Positions 6,611 to 12,974 of a stretch of 23,483 nt of DNA are shown here, piece by piece. The position numbers and the translations under genes are program-made. This DNA comes from Deltaproteobacteria bacterium. GTDB lineage: Bacteria; Desulfobacterota; Desulfarculia; Adiutricales; Adiutricaceae. Location: the NCBI GenBank assembly GCA_031277995.1, contig JAITLH010000085.1, forward strand, positions 1 through 23,483, written 5' to 3'. Below the pieces are notes generated by a model. It saw nothing but the letters and a program-made list of their open reading frames with translations. It searched no databases and was not told where the DNA came from. The first letter of the stretch is position 1, and each line of letters begins with the position of its first letter.

Positions 6611-7957
6611 ATGACCGATAACCCCGCCAGTCTATTTGAGCCCCTGGCCCAAAGGCTTAGGCCAAGAAATCTCGATGAGTTTATTGGCCAGAAACATCTC
6701 CTGGGGCCGGGAAAGCTCCTAAGGCTTCTCTATGAGCGGGGGCAGGTGGCTTCCCTGATTCTCTGGGGTCCGCCGGGGGTGGGCAAAACCAGTTTGGCCA
6801 GACTATTGACCCAAAAGGCCAAGGCCGATTACGTCGAGTTTTCGGCCGTTTTGTCGGGCATCAAGGACGTGCGGGAGGTGGTAGAAAAAGCCCGCAAGGC
6901 CAGGGCCGCCCTAAACCGCCCGACGGTTCTTTTCGTGGACGAAATACACCGCTTTAATAAGGCCCAACAGGACGCCTTTTTGCCCCACGTCGAGAGCGGC
7001 CTAATTACCTTAATCGGCGCCACCACCGAAAATCCCTCCTTTGAAATCATCGCCGCCTTAATCTCCAGAACCCGGGTCCTGGTCTTGGAACCCTTAACCA
7101 AAAACGAACTCGAAGATCTGGTCAAAATGGCCCTAACCGATGAAACAAGGGGCCTGGGACTCCTGGAACCCAAGATAGAGCCCTTGGCCTTGGAGTTATT
7201 AATCGAAAGTTCCGGCGGGGACGCCAGATCGCTTTTAAACGCCCTGGAATTGGCCTCCGGATTGGCCAGGCCGGACGCGTCCGGCCAGAGAATCATAACC
7301 GTGGGGGTCATAGAAGAGTCGGTTCAAAGAAAGGCTTGGCGCTATGACAAGGGCGGGGAGGAACACTACAACCTAATCTCGGCCCTCCACAAATCCCTGC
7401 GCGACAGCGATCCCGACGGGGCCCTTTATTGGCTCTCCCGCATGCTTGAAGGCGGCGAGGATCCGGTTTATCTCCTAAGGCGCATGATCCGCTTCGCCTC
7501 GGAAGACGTGGGTTTGGCCGACCCCCTCTCCCTGATGCTGGGCATCTCGGCCCTGGAGAGCTATCGTTTATTGGGTTCGCCCGAAGGCGATCTGGCCCTG
7601 GCCCACCTGGCCGTTCACTTGGCCTGCGCTCCCAAATCCAACGCCGTTTACAAGGCCTTCGCGGCCGCCCGGGGCGACGCCCGTAAATTTGGTCCCTTAC
7701 CCGTCCCCCTGCACATCAGAAACGCCCCGACCAAACTCATGAAAGACCTTGGTTACGGCCAGGGTTACCAATACGCCCACGACTTTGAGGACGCCCAGGT
7801 CGATCAAGGGCACCTTCCGCCCGAACTCCAAGATCGCGAATATTACCTCCCCACCCAAAGGGGCCGGGAAAAAGCCATCGCCGATTTCCTGGATTCCCGC
7901 CGGGAGCGCCTAAAAACCCTCCGCCAGAAAAACGACCCCGGCCCCAAAAAACCCTGA
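6611..7957 (+). CDS. rarA: Replication-associated recombination protein A, AAA+ ATPase
   Basis: RarA/MgsA acts at stalled replication forks and is related to clamp loaders. The 448-aa protein has the family's normal length and motifs: RPRNLDEFIGQ (17-27), Walker A GPPGVGKT (53-60), Walker B VLFVDEIHRFNKAQQDAFLP (106-125), sensor 1 IGATTEN (135-141), the SR arginine finger (152-153), and the characteristic C-terminal RMIRFASEDVGLADP segment. The C-terminal region (MGSA-type tetramerisation) is complete. Its ribosome binding site is weak (AGGCGA). It is the last gene before the mobile-element zone. Confidence 0.95.
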   Translation: MTDNPASLFEPLAQRLRPRNLDEFIGQKHLLGPGKLLRLLYERGQVASLILWGPPGVGKTSLARLLTQKAKADYVEFSAVLSGIKDVREVVEKARKARAALNRPTVLFVDEIHRFNKAQQDAFLPHVESGLITLIGATTENPSFEIIAALISRTRVLVLEPLTKNELEDLVKMALTDETRGLGLLEPKIEPLALELLIESSGGDARSLLNALELASGLARPDASGQRIITVGVIEESVQRKAWRYDKGGEEHYNLISALHKSLRDSDPDGALYWLSRMLEGGEDPVYLLRRMIRFASEDVGLADPLSLMLGISALESYRLLGSPEGDLALAHLAVHLACAPKSNAVYKAFAAARGDARKFGPLPVPLHIRNAPTKLMKDLGYGQGYQYAHDFEDAQVDQGHLPPELQDREYYLPTQRGREKAIADFLDSRRERLKTLRQKNDPGPKKP

Positions 7958-8013
7958 CGCGATGACCCCCCACCAGTCTCGAACCGTGGCCATCGGCCCA
8001 AAACAACCCCGGG

Positions 8014-8443
8014 TACTCACTAAAAAGGGACCCACCCCGGTTCTCACTAAAAAGGGCCACCCCCGGTTCTCACTAAAAAGGGGGCCGTTTTGGCCCCCAG
8101 TTCTCAGGAAAAAAGAGGCCACCCTTTTCGCGTTTCCCCAAAAGTTCTCAGGAAAGTATACCGGCCCTTGTTTTCCCCATCAAAGTCAAGCGGCGCTTGA
8201 TTTAGGCCACGCCGATAGGGGTTTAAATACGTGACCATTTATTTTTGACGATTATTTAGCCTAAAAACATTGAGCGTTAAAGTTAAACTAATTTTAAAAC
8301 CATTATCCTTTTCTGACTAGATTTAACCGGCTCAAATAAGAATTTCCCAATCAATAAACAAATTAGAAAAACGTTTTTTACCTGGCCTTCTTTTATCTGA
8401 GAATATTTTACATTCTTCAAGGTGGCTCCCTTTGGTCTGAGAA
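8014..8443. mobile_element. Possible relic or MITE with multiple terminal-repeat-like copies (IS21-like ends?)
   Basis: Left side: five direct copies of a TTCTCA core at 8014, 8041, 8067, 8101 and 8145. The first three read T(T/A)CTCACTAAAAAGGG at 26-27-bp spacing; the last two read TTCTCAGGAAA. Right side: two inverted copies with CTGAGAA at 8397-8403 and 8437-8443, preceded by CTTTTAT or CCCTTTGGT. Between them lies about 200 bp of AT-rich DNA without a gene. Multiple short repeats at both ends with opposite orientation are known for IS21-type elements. No transposase is present, so this would be a deleted or non-autonomous copy. The IS21 assignment is inference from the pattern. Confidence 0.45.
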
Positions 8444-8506
8444 TTTTTCTGCCCCCACTCGTTTAATACTGTTTTTTGACCTGGCCCTTGCGGCAAATAA
8501 CGATGG

Positions 8507-8794
8507 GGCCAAGGGGTCCTAGGTCAGCCCTGAGCCCAGTTCTGTACCAGAACTGACAAAAATGGGCCAAAATTTGGAGTTTTTTTTACAAAGCCGGCCT
8601 CGGCCAAGGGGTCCTAGGTCAGCCCGGAGCCCAGTTCTGTACCAGAACTGACAAAAATGGGGCAAAACTCGGAGTTTTTTTTTACAAAACCGGCCTCGGC
8701 CAAGGGGTTTTAGGTCAGCCCGGAGCCCAGTTCTGTACCAGAACTGGCAAAAATGGGGCAAAAATCGGAGTTTTTTTTACAAGGCCGGGCTCGG
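8507..8794. repeat. Three tandem ~95-bp repeats, each with a perfect hairpin
   Basis: Units start at 8507, 8602 and 8698 (periods 95 and 96 bp) and end near 8794. Each contains CAGTTCTG-TAC-CAGAACTG, a perfect 8-bp-stem hairpin (8537-8555, 8632-8650, 8728-8746), and ends in GGAGTTTTTTTT then ACAA. Conservation is high, with divergence mostly in the stretch after the hairpin. The open frame on the minus strand is only a translation of the repeat. The array precedes the transposase gene, so it may be element-derived; no spacers separate the units, so it is not a CRISPR. Confidence 0.85.
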
Positions 8795-8997
8795 TGTAAA
8801 ATGTTTGCCACCGGGCGTGACTGAAAAAGCCGGCGCGGGCCGGTTTGGGATGGGAAAGGTTGGGCTTGGCCGGGGGCCTGACCTTGGCGGGTTAGCGGTT
8901 TAAACTGGCGGCTTTGGCGTTTGGTCTTGACTGGAGGCCTAAAGGGTAAGACAATGGCAATTGGGGTTGGGGTAAGGACCTTTAAAAAGGAGGTTAG

Positions 8998-9426
8998 ATG
9001 ATAAGGCATTCGCGGGGCTTTGAAAATTTGTTTATCTTACGCGCGCATCTTGTTTTGGTTACGAATTGTCGTAAAAAAGTCCTCAGGGGAGAAATTTCGC
9101 TGTTTTTGCGTGAGGAAATAAGGAAAATATGTAAGGCTGATTCTGTAAGGATAATAAAAGGTACTGTTTCAAAAGATTATGTGCATCTTTTTTTGTCCTA
9201 TCCACCAAAAATTCATTTAAATAAATTTGTCCAAAAACTCAAAGAGGCGACGGCCCAAAAGTTATTGAATAGGTTTTTAACCTTACAAAGACATTATGGG
9301 GGGCGGCAATTTTGGGCCGAGGGATATTTCTGCGGTTCCAGCGGCGACGTGACGGATGAATTCATCCAAAAATACGTCGAGGCGCAAAACATCGAAGACG
9401 AGGACGACACTTTTTGGGTGGATTAA
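8998..9426 (+). CDS. IS200/IS605-type Y1 transposase (TnpA-like), altered HUH motif
   Basis: TnpA enzymes move single-stranded transposons by a nucleophilic Tyr and an HUH metal site. The 142-aa protein has the expected length and order: LRAHLVLVTNCRKKVL (14-29), the HUH region KDYVHLFLSYPP (59-70), FVQKLKEATAQKLL (77-90), FWAEGYF (105-111) and the catalytic helix FIQKYVEAQ with Y126. The first His of HUH is Tyr61 (TAT at 9178-9180, one transition from CAT) while H63 remains, so catalysis is questionable. The coding DNA is clearly more AT-rich than its neighbours, indicating acquisition. AAGGAGG sits 4 nt before the ATG. No TnpB is present. Confidence 0.8.
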   Translation: MIRHSRGFENLFILRAHLVLVTNCRKKVLRGEISLFLREEIRKICKADSVRIIKGTVSKDYVHLFLSYPPKIHLNKFVQKLKEATAQKLLNRFLTLQRHYGGRQFWAEGYFCGSSGDVTDEFIQKYVEAQNIEDEDDTFWVD

Positions 9427-9462
9427 GGGCGGCGCGGCCGGTTTTGAATTTAGCGAAAGTCT

Positions 9463-9502
9463 CCCCGGGCCCCCGGTTTTGGCTGGCCGGGGTAGGTTTT
9501 TT
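9463..9502 (+). terminator. Intrinsic terminator after the transposase gene
   Basis: CCCCGGGCC (9463-9471) pairs with GGCCGGGG (9485-9492) with one bulged G and a 13-nt loop. A TTTTTT run follows at 9497-9502. It could also be part of the element's right end, since IS200/IS605 ends carry hairpins. Confidence 0.6.
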
Positions 9503-9510
9503 CTTCAAAG

Positions 9511-9527
9511 TTGGCATGGATTTCGCT
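9511..9527 (+). promoter_or_regulatory. Candidate sigma-54 (-24/-12) promoter
   Basis: TTGGCATGGATTTCGCT has the GG and GC doublets exactly 10 bp apart, as sigma-54 promoters require, and matches the TTGGCA half well; the -12 side reads TTCGC rather than TTGC. It lies 57 bp upstream of the OB-fold protein's ATG. No upstream activator site was identified. Confidence 0.4.
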
Positions 9528-9583
9528 AGAATGGTAACGGGGTGGGTTTTCGGGGTCGGTAACCGTTTGGTTTGGTAGTGATT

Positions 9584-10120
9584 ATGGTAAGCGACTGGAA
9601 AAAATTTGGGGTTTATTTTTCTTTTTTGGGAGCCATGGTTTGCGCCCTGGCCCTGGTTTTGGCCTTTCAGGGCTCGTCAAGGGCCCAGATGAATTGGATT
9701 GAACCCATCCAGATTACCCCCAGGGTGTTGGTGGAATCTTATTTGAACGATTTTCACTCGGCCGACGCCCGCTATACCGGCCGCCTATTGGTGGTGACCG
9801 GACGAATCAAATCGATCTTTCCCCCGGAGCAAACCTATCGGACTAGGCCTTACCCCTTTATCACCATGGATAGCGGCCCCAATCAACCGCTCATTATTTA
9901 CCTGTGGGATTGGGAGGCCGTGACCTTGGGGGCCGCCCGTCCGGGACGAACCACCTCGGTCATGGGTTTTTGCCAAGGCGTCACCCCGCAGTTAAGCTTA
10001 ACCGACGGCTGCCTTTACCCGGGCGGCTGCGGCGGCCCGGTGGCCAATTTTTACGGTCCCTACTTCAAGCTTCCCCCAACCCCGCCGCGGCGGGGCTATC
10101 GTCCCATCCCCCTTCTTTAA
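9584..10120 (+). CDS. Exported OB-fold (tRNA_anti-like) protein
   Basis: About 178 aa. An N-terminal hydrophobic stretch (roughly 9-33) ending near SSRAQ looks like a signal peptide or anchor. The body carries the pattern ITPRVLVESYLNDFHSADAR followed by YTGRLLVVTGRIKSI and a later strand PLIIYLWDWE. This is typical of the tRNA_anti-like OB-fold family, often found in small envelope proteins of unknown function. Four Cys cluster in the later part (QGV...DGCLYPGGCGG), and the C-terminus is Pro/Arg-rich. ATG at 9584 is preferred; in-frame TTG 9572 and GTG 9578 are possible and none has a clear ribosome binding site. A sigma-54-like promoter lies upstream. Ligand unknown. Confidence 0.65.
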   Translation: MVSDWKKFGVYFSFLGAMVCALALVLAFQGSSRAQMNWIEPIQITPRVLVESYLNDFHSADARYTGRLLVVTGRIKSIFPPEQTYRTRPYPFITMDSGPNQPLIIYLWDWEAVTLGAARPGRTTSVMGFCQGVTPQLSLTDGCLYPGGCGGPVANFYGPYFKLPPTPPRRGYRPIPLL

Positions 10121-10387
10121 GATCGTTTTTTTTTAATCCCCAGAAATAAAACGTTTCACCGGAACCCGCTGGGTTTTTGGCCAAACTGGCTCCGGATAAA
10201 ATAGCCACGCCCAGGGCCGGCCATATGGCCGTCCTTGGGCATGGGCGTAAGGGCGATATTATTTTGGGGCGAAATAAGGGCGATATTGGGGGAAAAGGTC
10301 CATTTTGGCCGGGCCAAATGGGATCTTTTCGACCTGGGCGGTTGGCCGGAAAAAGGAAAAGACGGGGAGTGAAGGGGGAGGTTTTTT
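10121..10387. other. Gene-free spacer with small repeats
   Basis: It holds a perfect 12-bp direct repeat AAGGGCGATATT (10249-10260 and 10276-10287) and a near-perfect inverted repeat CCATTTTGGC/GCCAAATGG (10300-10322). Open frames here lack ribosome binding sites. The neighbouring genes converge on this spacer, so it may hold a terminator, but no hairpin with a T-run is evident. Confidence 0.45.
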
Positions 10388-10600
10388 TTAGACCACGCGG
10401 CTAAGGTTTCGGGAGCGGCCGATTTCCATGTTGGCCGCCTCGCGCATGTTCTTTTCCTGGATGAACTGGTTTTGGTCGTCAATGTCCCGGGAGATTTCGT
10501 GGCGAAGGGAACCAAGGTGACGGTCGGTGGCCGAAGCCATTTTGGAGTTGGCCAGCGCTTTGGCCACGGCCAGTTCGGCCGAACTCGCGTTATCGCTCAT
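10388..10600 (-). CDS. Small hypothetical protein (70 aa)
   Basis: The start at 10600 is chosen because AGGAG lies 7 nt upstream; upstream in-frame codons (to 10636) have no such site. The protein is hydrophilic and Ala/Asn/Arg-rich, with no membrane segment. Residues 1-60 look helical (AELAVAKALANSKMASA, then HEISRDIDDQNQFIQEKNMR), suggesting a coiled-coil or amphipathic helical protein. I do not recognise the family. It lies 199 bp downstream of the 105-aa gene on the same strand, with a 22-codon ORF between them. Confidence 0.55.
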   Translation of the reverse strand: MSDNASSAELAVAKALANSKMASATDRHLGSLRHEISRDIDDQNQFIQEKNMREAANMEIGRSRNLSRVV

Positions 10601-10650
10601 GGGAAAACTCCTAAATTGGGAAGGCATTGGGGCCAAAATTTTTGAAAAAA

Positions 10651-10719
10651 TTAAAGGCCCAAGTCAAAGGCCACTTCTTTTGGGACGAAAATAGATTCCC
10701 GAAGCCCTATGGCTTCCAT
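10651..10719 (-). CDS. 22-codon ORF with a very strong ribosome binding site
   Basis: On the minus strand AAGGAGG is followed by TATA and ATG (10717-10719), opening a 22-codon frame (MEAIGLRESIF then VPKEVAFDLGL) that stops 50 nt upstream of the 70-aa gene. Codons 2-6 contain a perfect 6-bp hairpin (GAAGCC/GGCTTC, 10701-10716). It may be a leader peptide controlling the 70-aa gene, a free microprotein, or a remnant of a longer gene. Not similar to anything I know. Confidence 0.4.
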   Translation of the reverse strand: MEAIGLRESIFVPKEVAFDLGL

Positions 10720-10798
10720 TATACCTCCTTTTTGGGAGATTTTGAATGGGTCAATTCGATCGTTGGTTTTGATCATTGGATCGAGGGGTATGGTTTTC

Positions 10799-11116
10799 TC
10801 ACAGTTGATAGTAATACAAAATGCCTTCCAGGTTGTGAACGTTAAGCAGCGTCTCCGATTGGCTGGCTTTGATTTGGCTGACCAGGGTATTTAGAAGGCT
10901 CCCGGCCAAGCCCACGTCTTCGACGGCCGCGCCTTGGCAGGCCAATTGGTTTTCCCGGGTGATCTTATCGACCACGTTTGGGGTATTTTGGCCGGGGGTT
11001 TTGCTTGGGATTTTGTTTAAAATGGACTCAAAGTCAAAACTGTCGCTTGGCCGAGGTGGTTTATCGGTTTGGTTTTCGACTTTGGTGACGGGTGGGTTAA
11101 AATTTATTATTTTCAT
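10799..11116 (-). CDS. Small hypothetical protein (105 aa)
   Basis: ATG at 11116 is preferred (GGTGG, 4-nt spacer) over an in-frame codon at 11131. The protein opens MKIINFNPPV, has a polar Ser/Pro/Asp-rich middle (15-50) and a helical C-terminal half: DVGLAGSLLNTLVSQIKAS then NVHNLEGILYYYQL. There is no signal peptide or membrane helix. Its shape (disordered N-terminus, amphipathic helical C-terminus) resembles small regulators or chaperones such as flagellar anti-sigma or export partners, but that is only a resemblance. It lies downstream of the HD-GYP gene on the same strand, after a 240-bp gap. Confidence 0.55.
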   Translation of the reverse strand: MKIINFNPPVTKVENQTDKPPRPSDSFDFESILNKIPSKTPGQNTPNVVDKITRENQLACQGAAVEDVGLAGSLLNTLVSQIKASQSETLLNVHNLEGILYYYQL

Positions 11117-11326
11117 GAATCCACCGAACAAACCCTTGAAACGATATATATATTGGTAAAGTTCTTAACGATATGAATTTATAAATTACGTCCATATCGA
11201 TTGGTCTTTAGGTTAAGGGAAAACCGGCGCGGTTTTTTGGGCGATTGATTCTACCAAGCCGGGGCCAAAACATATGGCTCCCTCGATTATCGTATCGGCA
11301 TTCTCAAGGAAAACCTTTAGCGTTTT

Positions 11327-11351
11327 TTTAGGTCAACCTAAAGTTTTTTTT
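11327..11351 (+). terminator. Hairpin plus T-run, plus-strand orientation
   Basis: TTTAGGT-CA-ACCTAAA (11327-11342) is a perfect inverted repeat followed by G and eight T on the plus strand. The adjacent HD-GYP gene is on the minus strand, so the T-run is on the wrong side for it. The structure would stop antisense transcription entering that gene. On the minus strand the hairpin is flanked by A-runs. Confidence 0.5.
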
Positions 11352-11356
11352 ATTTT

Positions 11357-12904
11357 TTAACTATGGGTTTTAACGGGATTTTTTTGCCTGGGGGCGGGTT
11401 TTGGGATTTTTTTCGATTTTTTTTCGGCCGCGGGGGGATTTGAGCGAAGACAGTCCGAGGGGTTTAGGCCAAACTCAGAGGGGTGGAAGCAGCGCAGGAT
11501 GTTTCGGACAAAGGCGCCATCGTGGCCGCGTTGGGTCAGATCGACGAGATCGCCCCGGATGAGCTGGTCGTCTTCGTAATCGAGTAGGTAGCAAAGGGGG
11601 CGGCCTTGATCGGAGCCGGGGACGGTTTGGGAGACCATGCCGATTTCCCGGGAGTCGAGCAAAAGTAGGGTGCCCACGGGATAGATGCCGATCATGTTTA
11701 TGAAAACCTTAAGGAGGATTTGGTCCAGCTGGGTGCCGGAGACTTGGAGCATGATGTCCAGGGCCTGCTCGGGGCTTATGGGCACGGGCCGATAGGAGCG
11801 GCTGGAAGTTAAGGCGTCGTAGTGATCCGAGATGGCCACGATGCGGCCAAAAAGGGTCATGGGGCTGACCCGGCCCGAGGCGGGGTAGCCGCCCAGATCG
11901 ACCCCTAGGTGGTGTTCAAAGGGCGAGATGAGGAGCTTACTTTTGAGGGTATGTTCGGCGTTGATCCTTAGGATCCTAAGGACGCTGTGGAGGGGGTGGT
12001 GTTTGACCAGGGCGTATTCGTCGTCGGTAAATTTCGAGGTCTTGCGGATAAGCTCGATGGGGATGTCTACTTTCCCCAGATCGTGAAATAGGGCGCTTAA
12101 GCCCAGGGTCATGATCTGGAGTTTACTTAAACCCACGCGTTTACCCAAGCACATCGAGAGGATGGCCACGTTCACCGAATGGGTGCAGGTGTAATCGTCG
12201 TAATCCCTGATGGTCGAAAGGCTCAAAAGAAGGTTTTCGTCTTGGAACAAACCCTCGACCATGTCCTGGACCACGCGGCGGGGTTTATTGATGTTTACGG
12301 CCTGGCCTTCGGAGAGCTTGTCGTTTAGGCCGGTAAGGACGGCCAGGGCCCGGGAGTAGGATTTTTTGGCTTTAAGGGCCAAGGTCCTAACCCCGGCGTT
12401 CCAGATGACCGGTCTCGCGTTACCCGAGGAATCGGTGGCCATGACCACGGCGATGTTGAAATCCTTGTCGGCGATGACGTTGGCCCAGTTGCCTTCCAGT
12501 TTTTCCAATAAATACAGGTTGGGCTCTTTTTGTTGGGTGGCGAGGTTTAGCTCCTTAAAAAATTCCACGATGGTCTCGTCGCCCAAGGCGTCGGTTTTGA
12601 GGAAATTAAAGCCGAAAATTTTTCTGGCCTCCAAAAATTCCGTTAACCTACTGACGGTGACCGAAAAGGCTTTATCGGTGGGCACCCGGTTGGAATTAAG
12701 GTATAGGCGGCCCCTATGGCTCCTGACGCTGACCGTGGGGGTCAATTCCCAAAGGGCGATGAGGGATTTTTTAAAAATGTCCAAACTTTCCACGAAAAGT
12801 TTATTGTTGGGCTGGTGGATTTTTTGGAGCTGGGGCAAGCGCAATAGGGACGTGGTTAGGGTCTCCACGGGCGGGGGCGATTTTTTGGGGCTGGCGTAAC
12901 TCAT
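11357..12904 (-). CDS. HD-GYP domain protein, putative cyclic-di-GMP phosphodiesterase
   Basis: HD-GYP domains hydrolyse c-di-GMP to pGpG or GMP with a metal centre. The 515-aa soluble protein has a unique N-terminal half (1-220) with no recognised sensor, then the HD-GYP core: THSVNVA (H242), LFHDLGKVDIP (H274/D275, K278), KHHPLHS (301-307), HHLGVDLGGYP (331-341) and ISDHYDALTSSRSYR (359-372). The GYP signature normally reads HHExxDGxGYP; here E is L and the following G is L. Metal-ligand His/Asp are kept, so activity is plausible but the motif is divergent. The C-terminus is a basic Lys/Pro tail. It follows the HEAT gene by 70 bp, probably one transcript. Confidence 0.85.
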   Translation of the reverse strand: MSYASPKKSPPPVETLTTSLLRLPQLQKIHQPNNKLFVESLDIFKKSLIALWELTPTVSVRSHRGRLYLNSNRVPTDKAFSVTVSRLTEFLEARKIFGFNFLKTDALGDETIVEFFKELNLATQQKEPNLYLLEKLEGNWANVIADKDFNIAVVMATDSSGNARPVIWNAGVRTLALKAKKSYSRALAVLTGLNDKLSEGQAVNINKPRRVVQDMVEGLFQDENLLLSLSTIRDYDDYTCTHSVNVAILSMCLGKRVGLSKLQIMTLGLSALFHDLGKVDIPIELIRKTSKFTDDEYALVKHHPLHSVLRILRINAEHTLKSKLLISPFEHHLGVDLGGYPASGRVSPMTLFGRIVAISDHYDALTSSRSYRPVPISPEQALDIMLQVSGTQLDQILLKVFINMIGIYPVGTLLLLDSREIGMVSQTVPGSDQGRPLCYLLDYEDDQLIRGDLVDLTQRGHDGAFVRNILRCFHPSEFGLNPSDCLRSNPPAAEKKSKKIPKPAPRQKNPVKTHS

Positions 12905-12974
12905 GGGCGCGTACCGATTGGCGATTTAGGGGTTTTTACGTTGGGGTTTTTTTGGTTTTTTTTATGGCCAAAGC

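Noticed and set aside
7965..8000. tRNA-like T-arm (CTCGAACC) after rarA
   Set aside because: Flanking bases do not form the T-stem, and no acceptor or anticodon arm could be drawn.
7962..8234. 90-aa plus-strand frame with repeated VLTKKG
   Set aside because: It is produced by the short terminal-repeat-like DNA copies; no ribosome binding site.
8507..8794. CRISPR-like or coding repeat (80-aa minus-strand frame)
   Set aside because: Whole 95-bp units are tandem with no spacers; the frame merely translates the repeat and lacks a ribosome binding site.
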